From NCBI GenBank assembly GCA_963930655.1, contig OZ005605.1, positions 17,429,501 through 17,493,500 on the forward strand: a stretch of 64,000 nt of DNA, written 5' to 3'. The stretch is from Myrica gale. Lineage: Eukaryota; Streptophyta; Magnoliopsida; Fagales; Myricaceae. The first letter of the stretch is position 1; every line of letters starts with the position of its first letter. The position numbers were made by a program, and so were the translations under genes. This document shows, one piece after another, positions 12,431-23,819 of this stretch. The notes under the pieces are model-generated. The model had not been told where the DNA came from, made no database searches, and saw only the letters and a program-made list of their open reading frames with translations.

Positions 12431-12778
12431 GCCAGAACAAAAAAATTGGATTTCGGTGAGTACCGAAACGGAATCGGAATTGACTATTTTGATTTCATCC
12501 ATTCGAGTACCTACCCTTAAATCAAGATGATTTGATACTCCTTTGGAATAAAATTAATTAAAATTGTACGCAAATCATTACATGAGGTAACTATTACATT
12601 AATTTTCGAGTATTTGAATAATATTAGACATTCTTTTATTAGAGCCTATCAAAAAAAAAATTCTGCCTTGGGAGCCAACACTAGTCACCCCTGAAAAAAA
12701 TCATATAAAAGAGCCATCTACCGACACGTCCATGTTAGAAGGGCATAAAAAGAGAATATTCGCTACGTACTCTGAATG
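12431..12778. repeat. Dispersed repeat shared with 42.7-43.0 kb
   Basis: Non-coding AT-rich DNA. The part from about 12520 matches 42720-42980, including the block TTTTCGAGTATTTGAATAAT and the later block ATCATATAAAAGAGCCATC. It continues after the SINE at 12910-12950. No gene is seen. Confidence 0.6.
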
Positions 12779-12893
12779 TTTTTTTTTTCTAAGCAAATAT
12801 TAGAAGCAGGACCAAGCCTGCCGGTAGAGGATTCGACCCTGGTTCGAACACTCCCCAAAGGGAGGATGTGCAAACTGAACTACAACTCACTGA
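12779..12893 (-). mobile_element. tRNA-derived SINE with 16-bp target-site duplication
   Basis: On the minus strand the element starts GTCAGTGAGTTGTAGTTCAG (A-box-like). It has a B-box-like GGGTCGAATCC and ends in a poly(A) tail, seen as poly(T) from 12779. It is flanked by CTACGTACTCTGAATG (12763-12778) and CTACGTACTCTGGATG (12894-12909), which differ at one base. The related repeat at about 42.97 kb reads through without the SINE and serves as an empty site. Length is 115 bp. Confidence 0.85.
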
Positions 12894-12909
12894 CTACGTA
12901 CTCTGGATG

Positions 12910-13299
12910 CTAATAGCAAACGTTTTACACCTATTGAAATAAAATCTGTCATTCTCAGATCATGTTGGAAATTCAGTTCTAAAAGAACATCATTGAGATG
13001 AGATAAAGTTGTCTTGGCTTAGTTATGACTCATCGACCAGCTTTAAATTGTTGGATTTGTTTCTTCATAACCTGTAATTATAAGAACTTAGAAATTGACT
13101 TCTTATAACTGAATCTTTTCTCCCTCGTTGTTCCCCGCCCAAATTTGTCCGCCTTATTCAAAATTTGCCTTTCTTAAGCTCAAGATGTTTACTCAAAATC
13201 TGCCTATCAACTGGGTGACCAAAACTGTGAGCCCATATCTTTTCCTCTACCTAGGGAGCTATCTTTTCAACTCCAGGTTGGGTTAGACAGAGATTTTCA
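12910..13299. other. Non-coding spacer
   Basis: The first 40 bases continue the dispersed repeat split by the SINE. The rest is AT-rich, with no recognised gene until the LINE relic begins. Confidence 0.4.
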
Positions 13300-14260
13300 G
13301 TCGACGACTTTGCACTATCGGCTTCCAGTGATAGAGCTGATCGGGAGGGGTGGAAGAAAATCAATTGACTAATAAGTCTTACAAAATAGGATTACAGAAA
13401 CTGTTCTTGTGGAAAATTGCTCGGGAACCGGCTGCCTTGCAAATCCAATATTCGTAGGCAAATCCAATATTAGTAGGACCCTGGCATTGGATTCAGATTT
13501 TCCTCGCTGCCTCCTCTGCAATAATAGTGGGAAATCTCTAATTCACGTGTTCTTCCATTGTCCTCTGGCGACTATTGCATGGAGGTAATCTCCTTGGCCC
13601 TTGATTGCACATTCTCTTAATGGCAGGTACAATTGCAGACATAATCAAAATGATATTGGAACCAGATACAGCCTTCGGTCTCCCTCCTGATCATGTGAAA
13701 GATTTTATTCGGTTTTTGGCTATAACTATGAATGCTATTTGGTGTGCCAAAAACCAAGTTGTTCACAATGATATTTAAGTGAACTTTGACGCTACGGACA
13801 TACGGTGCTCAAAATTAGAAGGTTCTATGCAGAACACTCCAAAACTCGGTCCTTAAGTGTGACGAAACCTTTACTTGGTCCCCCACCTAGGCTGAGATGG
13901 TGGAAAATCAACTTCCATGTAGCTATTCGGAATTATCTTTCTATGGTAGTCGCTGTTTGTAGTGATTCAAATGTAGTTTTACTCTTTACTTCAAAGAGAT
14001 GGTCAAAGAGATTTCCATGGGAGAAGCAATTGCAGCTCATTTCGCTGTTCAGGAGGCAGTACTTCTGGACTTTCACCGAATCATTTTTTAGGGCATCTCG
14101 CTCTCTGCCGCTATCAACAGGAGGAATAGTGATCTTCGTACTATTGAAGCAAATCATCAATGAGGCCAGAGTGCTGATGGAAACTTGGAAGTGGAGGCTA
14201 ACTCATGGACGTCAGACGGCTAACGTTTTGGCTCATATGTTGAAACATTCCTAGTGCTTG
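13300..14260 (+). pseudogene. LINE relic: zinc-binding and RNase H-like domains
   Basis: Decayed coding DNA of a plant L1-type retrotransposon. Conceptual reading across frameshifts gives a zf-RVT-like stretch (LLCNNS, then IHVFFHCPLATIAWR, 13510-13590), a linker (PPDHVKDFIRF) and an RNase H-like domain with a PPRLRWWKINFHVAIRN start (about 13880). Several stops and frameshifts interrupt it. The reverse transcriptase core is absent. A second copy lies at 17250-17985. Confidence 0.72.
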
Positions 14261-15260
14261 TATAACTTTTGATAATGTTTCCTATGATAATCCCCCTCAA
14301 CCCCGTGACTCTCCCTGTTTAAGGACAGAAATAAGTGACTCAGAATGAGAAAAGGCCACAAACATCTGACAATCATTATTTGGTATTTCAAAAAATAGAA
14401 AGAAAAAAAAAAGCCAAGCAAATCATGCCACAAGCCCACTGCATAATTTAATAAGATAGATGAATCATATCATTTATATAAAACGGCTATCCACACATAT
14501 ATAGATGCCAAGGAATTAAATTTGGTGTCAAATAACCAACATCACACTAACATTCCAGCAACCCAATAAAGACCACAATTACTACTCTTCCATTCCGATT
14601 ATGCATTACATATTCCCCAATAACCTTCTTAAATTGCATAAGCATGTCAACCCTGAAGAATCTCCTCTTCACGGTACTCAACCTAAAACTAACAAGGAAA
14701 AATATGTCACCGCCCATAAAATAGATATAAAAGAACCCACCCACCAATAGGTCCATGTTAAAAGGCCATGAAAAAGAAAATCTTCTCAACTCAATTAAAA
14801 TCTATGATTCTCTCGGACCCTTTCTTTCATTGTCCCCCTCCCAAAATTTATCCTTTATAGTCAAACTTACAATTTGCATGTCGACTCTAGATCTTCTTTC
14901 CGCGCTGGCATGTTACAGAATCAGAGAAGGTAAACAAGGACTTGTGTGTGATGTCTATGTCTAAATGAATCTTTTGGAGTACAGTATAAATCTATCGTGA
15001 GAGTGCTGGCCTGAACGCTCATTAACAAAACAAGAGGTAAGCTAATACTGTCAACTCCAACTTTATAAATCCTACACGATATAGTTCGAAACATATCATT
15101 ACAAGAGGGCTTTGTGTTCTACCATGCACGCTAATTGAGGGCCCAAATTCATGGGATCTAGACAATAGTATATATATATGTCACACCCAACAGCCACAGG
15201 ATTTGCCAAATTTTCGTAAGACTTCTGCAAATTGATTTCTAAATTCCAGTACTGAAGTTT

Positions 15261-15500
15261 AAGGCAGTGAATTATCCAGCTGAACACAAGCTTAGGACCC
15301 CAAATGAAAACCATTAAAAGTACGTGGAAAACCCAATGACAAGCAGAACCACAGCTTAAATACTTCAGAAGGATAAGCAAAAGGCAGTGAATTATCCAGC
15401 TGAACACAAGCTTAGGACCCCAAATGAAAACCATTAACAGTACGTGGAAAACCCAATGACAAGCAGAACCACTGCTTAAACACTTCAAAAGGATAAGCAA
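15261..15500. repeat. 120-bp tandem duplication, copy A only
   Basis: Two adjacent copies of 120 bp (15261-15380 and 15381-15500), each starting AAGGCAGTGAATTATCCAGC and differing at only a few bases. The same segment is single at about 33.48 and 55.86 kb, so it arose after the S2 copies separated. Confidence 0.9.
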
Positions 15501-16990
15501 ATCAATTTATGTTAATTACTAGTAACAACAAACAAAAAAATCTACAACAAAGAAGTAAATTTAAGCTGCTTTGATTTGAGAAACATCTTAAAGCATTGTC
15601 TATAAGCATTGGAACTCATAATCAAGAACTTTGCGCTCAAAAGAATTAAAGGAACCTAGTAATCAAGAACTTTGCATGTGTGAGACTTGGTCAGACAAAA
15701 CAAGGTGCCAAGGGTAGTTATCTTACGAGAGAGATTTTATGCATGAAATATTTCATAAATTGATAGCCTCAAGAAGGGAGCAAAGGACAATTGTTTACAA
15801 GAAACAAATATTCACGTATAGAGATCATTGGCGAATGCAAGGCAGGACAAAAGGAGCCAACTTGACAAAGAGTAAAAAAAACTCATTTCAGCAAATTATT
15901 CTCGCATCCTCTGACATTTACTACCAACTATGACTTTGGGCATAATGACAACTATATAACAAGCACTTATAACAAAACATTACCATCATCTCAGCAACTC
16001 AAATCACACTAGCATATAACGAAATAGACATGCTAACCAGTTCAGCGGTGCCTTTGCCAAAACCATTTTGTCTGAATGCATGAACCTACTTGAGGGGTGA
16101 AAGAAAAAAATTTGAATAAGCCATCAACCTCATGCGTGTGTAGAGCTTCATTAAATAAACAAGTACTAACTTCTAATATATAAGTCAAAATAGTAGTCAA
16201 GGTTGCGCTAAAGAAAACCCACATCCCATTAATCACTGAAAACTTTCAATTGCCAACCATGCAAGTACACTTTCTCATCACATTATCTGTATCCCAGACC
16301 AACTACCAAAAAAAGTAACAGATAATGCAAAAACTAGAACTAAAAAGAAAGACTTAGTGGTGGAGAATGTTGGATTCATGACGAATGTTCTCTCCTTGAC
16401 TACCACAAGTTTTTGAAGAACCAACAGCAAAGAGGCTGGCAATATTGTTCAGTAAAGGGCAACAGTTATTTGAAAAAGAACAAGAGGATCAAGGACAAGA
16501 AGGTAAACGGAGGAGTTGAGGGCCAAAGTCTAGCAGAACAAGAAGGTAGGGTTGAAGGACTACAATACTACCAGTGAGTGATACAGACATGAGAAAGACA
16601 ATAAGACAATGCGGAGAGGAGCTCTGGTATTTGGGAAGCCATATTGGCTATAGCATATCTTAGATATCCTTGAAATCACCTAAAATGGCTCATGCTCTTT
16701 AAAGGGTGCCATATTGGCTATAGCGTATTTTAATGTACAAAGGTCATATTTGTTTTAGCTATATAGAAAAAAAAAAAAAACAGTCACAGGCCATGGCCAT
16801 GGCCCTGAAAATACTGGGTGGCACAAGAGGAGCCCTGTCACGGATTACTTTTTCCTAGGATTAACGCCCTGGTGGAAGGCCAACTTAACATAATTACAGA
16901 GATCTTTCCATCTATCAAGTGAATTTGCTACGGCAACAAAAAAAGTAACCTCATAAAATTAAGTGCCCAAGTTGCGAAGACATTATCCAA

Positions 16991-17206
16991 TCACTCGACA
17001 TTACCTTGCTCAAAATCAGGGGGTTTTAGCCTAAAAGATAGCACCGACGTTTCAACTATCCCATTGAATACCTCAGATTGATAGGTCTTAATAGAGCCTC
17101 CGTCGGCAAGATCCTTGGCGTCAAAGGTTATGTAATATAAGACTCCAGCGACAACCGCAGTCATCGCCTTCAAAGCCTTCACAAACTCCAGCTTGCCTTT
17201 ATTTTT
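16991..17206 (-). pseudogene. Cystatin-like gene fragment, copy A (last exon only)
   Basis: One exon of the cystatin-like gene, open to its stop, with the acceptor CAG retained. It encodes the second half of the fold, including KLEFVKALKAM, TAVVAGVLYYITFDAKD and the C-terminal strand. The QxVxG loop reads AVVAG, so the Gln is Ala. Exons 1 and 2 and any promoter are missing, because the sequence runs into a LINE relic immediately upstream on this strand. It is a relic unless captured by another transcript. Confidence 0.75.
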
Positions 17207-17249
17207 CTGCACAGCATCCAATGTCATCATGTACAGATACTAGCTATCA

Positions 17250-17985
17250 CTGAATAACGCTATACTAATAAGTCTTACAAAATACGAATGACAGAAACTG
17301 TTGTTGTGGAAAATTGCATGGAACTTTCTACCTTGCAAATCCAATATTGGTAGGACCCTGGCATTGGATTAAGATTTTACTCGCTGCCTCCTTTGCAATA
17401 ATAGTGAGGAATCTAATTCATGTGTTCTTCCGTTGTCCTCTAGCGACCATTGCATGGAGGGAATCTCCTTGGCCCTTGATTACATATTCTCTTCATGGCA
17501 GTACAATCGAAGGCAAAATCAAAATGATATTGGAATTGGATACAGCTTTCGGTCTCCCTCCTGATCATGTGATAGATTTTATTCGGTTTTCGGCTAATAA
17601 CTATAGATACTATTTGCCTATTTGGTATTCACAATGATATATTTCTGTGAACTTTGAAACCCCGATGCTCAATATAAGGCTCTATATATGTAGAAAACTC
17701 CGAAGCTTGGTCCCAAATTGTGACGAAACCTTTACCTGGTTGGTCCCCACCTAGGCCGAGATGGTGTAAAATCACCTCAGATGTGGCTATTCGGAATATC
17801 ATCTTTCTACGGTAGCGGCTGTTTGCAGAGATTCGAAGGTTGTTTTACTCTTTGCTTGGTCCAAGTCTCCAAGAGATTAATTCTTCCAAGTACTCCTCTA
17901 AGGGGAGAAGCAACTGCAGCTCATTTTGATGTGGGAGGCGCTACTTCTTGACTTTCGCCAAGTCGGTCTTTTAGCTCCGTTTGTT
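17250..17985 (+). pseudogene. LINE relic, second copy
   Basis: Similar to 13370-14100. It has zf-RVT-like sequence (HVFFRCPLATIAWRESPWPL near 17430), the PPDHVIDFIRF linker and the start of the RNase H-like part, all broken by frameshifts. It abuts the cystatin fragment and an AT-rich element. The two relics share the same left block (ACTAATAAGTCTTACAAAAT), so one locus was probably duplicated. Confidence 0.68.
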
Positions 17986-18600
17986 TAGATATAAAAAAAT
18001 TTTCATTTAAATATTTTTCAGGAAATAAATTCATTTTCAGTATTTGGTTATTATTTTAAAAATAATTTGTGATATTTGACACGCTTAATAATTTACTTAT
18101 TTGCATAAAAAAAATTAATATGTGATAAGGATTAAATAATTCAGCTCTACAAGAAATAATATCTCAACCATCCAAATTTTATGACATCATTAATTGAGCA
18201 AAATGCCCCTCTAATAATTTTTTTAAAAAATAAAAAGAGAAATAGATTGATGAAATAGAGTTTTTTAATATTTTTATTTAAAAATGTTTTATTTAATATT
18301 TTTATAATTCTTTTTTCGAGTGGCATTTAAGTTAATTTGTATGTGATTTAACAACTAAATCAAATGAAAATCGACGATGGATTGTTTTTGAAACATATGA
18401 GGCAAAATGAAATATTTTTCTTCTTAAAAAAATTTGGTTTACGGAAATTTTTAGTTAAATTTGTTTTCTAGAAAATAACAAAATTTTTATAATTGACTTG
18501 AAATTTTTTTATTTTAATTTCATTTTCAGATATTTACCAAATATTTAAAAATAAATAATACTAATTATAAAATTTATTTTACGAGCAAACAAACTGACTT
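17973..18600. mobile_element. AT-rich MITE-like element, GCTCCGTTTGTTT ends
   Basis: It begins near GCTCCGTTTGTTTAGATATA and ends near GAGCAAACAAACTGACTTT, an imperfect inverted pair. It is very AT-rich and non-coding. Such ends are frequent in plant MITEs. Target duplications were not identified, so the boundaries are approximate. Confidence 0.45.
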
Positions 18601-18699
18601 TAAGACTTGCTCGCATTTTGCTTTGAATCTCCATAATCTTGACTACAATTAGTTGAGGCAACAAAAAAACAAACTCAATTTGAAATCAAGTTTTTGTCT

Positions 18700-19282
18700 G
18701 TGATGGAGTTGACTGTTCTTACAATTTTGTCCATCACAACACAAACTTACTCAATTATTTTATGTTTTCCTTTTTTTTTCTTTTCCTAAATAGAACAAGA
18801 TAAAGCTGAGAAGGGAGACCAATGTTATGTTCGTTTCTTGCAAAAACTGAGGATTCAAATCCTCAATTCCTTCATGTTCGTCAAACTTCGTTTTTTTAGG
18901 ATGTTGTACTGTAGTGGACGAATTTGCCCTGGACATATTTAAACAAAATTACTAAACTACCCTCAACTCATGCATTAGCTACAAAAATACGTGATGGAGT
19001 TGACTGTTCTTACAATTTTGTCCATCACAACACAAACTTACTCAATTATTTTATGTTTTCCTTTTTTTTTTCTTTTCCTAAGTAGAACAAGATAAAGCTG
19101 AGAAGGGAGACCAATGTTATGTTCATTTCTTGAAAAAACTGAGGATTCGAATCCTCAATTCCTTCATGTTCGTCAAACTTCGTTTTTTTAGGATGTTGTA
19201 CTGTAGTGGACGAATTTGCCCTGGACATATTTAAACAGAATTACTAAACTACCCTCAACTCATGCATTAGCTACAAAAATAC
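18700..19282. repeat. 291-bp tandem segmental duplication
   Basis: Two head-to-tail copies (18700-18990, 18991-19282), each running from GTGATGGAGTTGACTGTTCT to CTACAAAAATAC, with only a handful of differences. They are non-coding. The high identity implies a recent event. Confidence 0.92.
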
Positions 19283-20209
19283 GAAGGGTAAAACTGACTT
19301 TTAAAGGGCGATTTTGTCATTTCCCCCCTCTCCCTGCATCCGGGTTGCAGCAAAGCTGTCTTGTTTCTTGCCATGTCCCATGTGTTGTCCCTTGTGCTAG
19401 CTGCCTTTCGTTGCATTCTTTTGTCTTTTTTGTTTTTTTTAAATACCTTTTAAATATTCAAATTTTAATAAAAAGTTAATAAATTCGAAATATAAAAAAA
19501 ACAACTTTAAACATTATTATTAATTTTTTTACACCTTAACAACTTCTACACAAACACCATACAACTCTAACATCACCTAAAAATTGTCAAAATACTTCAA
19601 ATCCAACAAAAATCTTCAAACCGAGCCCAAGTATTATTACATATGATATCAAATTAACCTTGGAGCTATATTATATTTTTCAACAATATATATATATATA
19701 GACTGGTAGCTTTGGAGCTATATATTGGTTTAACTTTTCTTCACTTATTCATGTTGTGTCATTCCTCATTTCAAGAATTCATGACGGTTCACCAAATTTT
19801 CTCTCTGACATGGAATTATATATCTAAGCATGTTTTCTCTGTCCTGTTCCATTGAGATCTCTCGAAGAAGGTTTCTCTTTCACATCTAACCATTTTCTTA
19901 GTGTCAAAACAGAGAAACACCATTTTATCAGTGAATTACAGGAGAAATATCTACATCTCCTTTGATTCCGGATTTTGGCCCCCGAAACTCCAATAATATA
20001 CAAGACATATTCTTTCTTACACAAAACAAGATATGGTCTTTCTTCCACTTTGTGTATGATCTCTTTATTTTTATTTTTTTGACAATATTAGTGGGTATAT
20101 CTTACAGATATTTTCTAGTTTTGGACTCTATATTGTTTTAGATCTCATTTAATTCTATAGTTTTTAACTTTTTATTGACCTTTACATTGGAGAAAAAATG
20201 AGGTTCACT
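19283..20209. other. AT-rich flank, left part of duplication family S1
   Basis: No gene is supported. From about 19850 to 20040 it matches the broken block at 43130-43160 plus 43690-43800. From about 20158 to 20200 (block TACATTGGAGAAAAAATG) it matches 63490-63535. These mark it as the left end of S1, later split by the hAT element. Confidence 0.55.
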
Positions 20210-22850
20210 CAGTGGCGATGTAAGGGCGGTTGGCCCCTATATATATATATATATATTAATATATACTCTAACCAGTCAAATTGGCCCCCCCTTCTCCTCA
20301 GTACGTGTGCTCTCCACCAGCTCAGTTGGCCTCATGAGTTTGCTGATTTTTGCAGGGCCCCAGTTGGCCTCATAACGAGTCAAACGGGCCCCCCTTCTCC
20401 TTATTACGCGTGCTTTTCCACCCAGCTCAGTTACTGTGCCCGAAAGGTTACGTAAACCCATTGAAGAATATGATGTTGGGATTAGGGACCAAGTTCGTAG
20501 GGAGTATTGATAAAAGGTCATTGTTAGCCGCTTGGGCATAATTTTCCTAAGAAGAAATATGGAAACCGAATGAGGGGTTTTTTGGAGTCATGGTTCAAAG
20601 AATATGAGTGGTTGGAATACAATGTATTAGAGGATCCTGCGTATTACTTGTGGTGTTATCTATTTAGGCGAAGTAGAGGATCAAGATCCGGGGGTGATGT
20701 GTTTACATCTATGGGCTTTAGCAATTGGAAAAAGGGAGTGAAAGTATTTGGTGACCATGTTGGTGCAGTTAATAGTGCTCACAATGATGCTAGAAGACAA
20801 TGTGAAGCACTCAGAAATCAGCGACAAAGTGTGTCACATATTTTATCTGCACATGGGCACGATATAGAGAATGCTTATCGCATTCGTTTGACCGCAGTTT
20901 TAGATTGCATTTGTTTTCTTCTAGGACAAGGATTAACTTTTTGCGGTCATGATGAGTCTGAGAGTTCAACTAGGAAGGACAATTTTCTTGAGCTGTTGTA
21001 ATGGTACAACTTACGTAATGAAAATGTTGCAAAGACACTTCAGTTGAATGCTCCCGGAAACAACCAAACTACTTCTCCAAAAATTCAGAAGGAAATGGTG
21101 AATGCTGCTGCAGCGGAGACCTCACTTGCCATCATTAAAGATATTTGGGATAAGTATTTTTCACTTATGGTTGATGAGTCTTGAGATAATTCAGTGAAGG
21201 AGCAAATGACAGTGATTTTGAGATATGTGAACGAAAGTGGACATGCGATAGAAATGTTTCTTGGTGTGGAACATGTTACCGATACTTGCTCCCGATCTTT
21301 GAAAAATGTTGTAGACAACTTGTTTGCAAGACATGAATTATCAATATCCAGATTGAGATGTCAAGGTACGATGGAGCATCGAATATGCAAGGCAATTTCA
21401 ATGGATTGAAGTCGCTGATTTTGAGAGACAATCCTTCTGCTACCTTTATCCATGGTTTTGCTCACCAACTTCAGTTGGTTATTGTGGCTATTGCAAGGAG
21501 TAATGATAAAGTTTATGATTTTTTTTAATTACATATCTTTGATTGTAAATTCAGTCGGAGCTTCTTGTAAAAGGAGAGATATTCTTCGACAAAGTCAGCA
21601 TGAGAAGATAGTGGAACGGTTGGACATGAGAGACATTTCTAGTGGAAGGGGCTTAAATCAAGAAATTAGTCTTGCACGACCAGGTGATACACGTTGAGGT
21701 TCATACCACGGTACAATAATTCGTCTCTTCACTATGTGGTCAGCAATGTTGAATGTGCTTGAAAACATACAAGAGGATGGCACTGGCGCAGAACAAAGAT
21801 CAATGGCTATTAGCTTGTTGGATAAGATGCAAAACTTCGACTTTGTATTTGTTATGCATTTGTTGCGGAATATCATGGGCATTACAAATGAATTATCACA
21901 GGCCTTACAACGAAAAGGATCAAGATATTGTTAATGCTATGACTTTGGTTAGAGTTGTGAAGTGTCGGTTGCAGAATCTGAGGGAGATGGAATGAAATGC
22001 TTTTTTGGAAGAAGTTAAAACCTTTTGTCTGAATAATTCTATCGATGTGCCAAATATGGAAAACGTTATTTGAACTCGCGGTCGGGCTCGGCATGGAGGG
22101 CATACAGTTACTTATTTGCATCGTTTTCGTGTGGAAATCTTTAGTCAAATTGTTGATTTGGTCGCTCAGGAGATGAATAATCGTTTTCCAGAAATAAGTA
22201 CAGAGCTACTTCTTTGCATAACATGCCTTGATCCAAGGAACTCATTTTCAGTATTTAATCATGCTAAGTTACTTCGTCTTGCTAAGCTTTATCCAGAAGA
22301 TTTCTCAGTAGCTGATCATATGATTATTAGAGATCAACTTCATACATACATTTATGATATGAGAAATAATGATGTTTTTTCTGGACTTCAAGATATTGGA
22401 GGCCTTGCTGTGAAGATGATTGAGACAATGAAGCATATTCTATATTCATGCGTTTATCTCCTTATTGAGTTGACATTAGTCTTACCAGTTGCGACTGTAA
22501 CTGTTGAGAGAGCGTTCTCTGCAATGAAGATTATCAAGACTGACTTGCGTAATAGGATGAGAGATAAATGGATGGATGATAGTATGATGGTATATATTGA
22601 GAATGAAGTTTTTGAAGCTGTTGATAATGAAGTCATATTGCAACGTTTTTCTTTTATATGCAGAACCGTAGGATCCAATTGTCATCTATCAGTCTTAACA
22701 AATAATACGGTACTTTTATTTTAATATAATATATTTTTAATCTTTAATTTTAAATATTTTAACTCTAAGATATTTTTGTATATTACGTAATTAATTATTT
22801 TTTGTCATTTTCTCTTTGGAGTTACCCCTCAGTTTGTTACCCATATAAAA
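20210..22850 (+). pseudogene. Decayed hAT transposase (TTF-finger / DUF4371 type)
   Basis: The relic starts at CAGTGGCGATGTAAGG, a hAT-like end. Conceptual reading gives a TTF-type zinc-finger region (FKEYEWLEYN, YYLWCYLF, about 20590-20680) and a DUF4371-like stretch (DKYFSLMVDES to EMFLGVEHVTDT, 21140-21290). The C-terminal hAT dimerisation domain has the signature TVTVERAFSAMKIIKTDLRN (22495-22560). At least five in-frame stops or frameshifts interrupt it, for example near 20489, 21001 and 21182. The right end decays near 22840 and no 8-bp duplication was found. The deletion derivative at 59987-61027 is the same family. It sits within family S1. Confidence 0.83.
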
Positions 22851-22909
22851 AGATAGCCCAACATGCAGGCGGTACAATATTTAATGCTCAGACGTTTGAG
22901 CTTATTTTG

Positions 22910-23249
22910 GTTTTTTATAAGTTTTTGCATTAATTTAAAAAGAGTTATACGGCTCTGCACAAATAAGGACAAAAAAAGTAAAACAAAGGGACGATATCAA
23001 GGAAAGAAAAAAAAAAGTAAAACAAAGGGACCCAACAGGTAAAAAATAGGAGATCTCTGGGCCAAAAAGAACAAAGAAGCAAATTGTAAATAGAAATTGA
23101 CCTTGTTGGACATGAAAAGAAATTTAAATAGACACCAACTTCAAAGGAATAAAAAGAAAAAGAAATTACGTACATGAGTACCTTTATCAACACCAAAAAA
23201 AATGTATATATTCACATATATATTGAATTTACTATCCGTGGCAGACTGG
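22910..23249. repeat. S1 upstream block
   Basis: Non-coding sequence shared with 43900-44480 and 63670-64000 (block AAATTGTAAATAGAAATTGA). It lies directly upstream of the TAM41-like exon in two copies and runs off the window edge in the third. Confidence 0.75.
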
Positions 23250-23760
23250 CAGTAACGGCGGGTTGCTTCGCCTCAATAACAAAATGACGCCATCTGGATA
23301 CTCTTCACTCCGAAATGACTTCTTTAACCTCCGCTGCTGAACTTGACTTCGAAGTAACTCGTAGGCATAGCTCTGAATCTTCTAAGCCCGAAACCCTTGA
23401 ATCTCTTCGTAGCAGAAAATAACGTGTGAGTTTGCGGTTTAAACCGTTCGCGCTGAAATCACAAAATGATCGTATTTTCTATACTAAAGCTTCTAATGCA
23501 AAAAACCAGCGGAACTGCTTCGCTTTTGCAGTTCAGTTGTTTGAAACAATTCCTTTTCAGGATTTAAGACTTACGTGTCTCATATGTATGTCTGCTTGTG
23601 ATTTTGTTTTGTTTTTTGTTTTTTTTTTCTGTAGAATAAACTCCTATTCGGAATTGCTGGTGGCGTGATGGATAAAGCCGACTTTCAAAGTTTTCTGAAG
23701 GTTCTTCCCCCTGTAAATTTCTGATGTGTCTATGGCTCAGCTCCTCCTAAATGCAAGCAT
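23250..23760 (+). pseudogene. TAM41/Mmp37-like 5' fragment, copy 1
   Basis: Leader sequence and first coding exon of a gene like TAM41, the mitochondrial CDP-diacylglycerol synthase of cardiolipin synthesis. The acceptor GTAG precedes the exon at 23635. The ATG at 23668 starts MDKADFQSFLKVLPPV. The following Cys codon is TGA, so the frame stops just before the VYGSA nucleotidyltransferase motif. Sequence is lost immediately afterwards compared with the copy at 44.9 kb, and no later exons follow. It is joined directly to an HDHD3-like 5' intron. Confidence 0.72.
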
Positions 23761-23819
23761 TTATCTGTTCGTTCTTTTTCGTATTTCTTGCTTTGAACTA
23801 ATGAATTCTTGCACTCTAG

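Larger units (their letters stand above)
14325..17240. repeat. Duplication family S2, copy A
   Basis: A 2.9-kb block shared with 31740-36050 and 55100-58290. It consists of the long 3' flank of the cystatin-like gene and, at its right end, one cystatin exon. Relative to the other copies it lacks the first two cystatin exons, being joined at about 17240 to a LINE relic, and it has an internal 120-bp tandem duplication. Open frames within the flank are not conserved and are not called. Confidence 0.82.

Noticed and set aside
12820-12860. tRNA-like B box suggesting a tRNA gene
   Set aside because: No cloverleaf can be formed, and the sequence lies in an element with a poly(A) tail and target duplication, so it is a SINE.
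15099-15500. Minus-strand 133-codon ORF with an internal repeat
   Set aside because: The repeat is the 120-bp DNA duplication; single-copy S2 relatives do not keep this frame.
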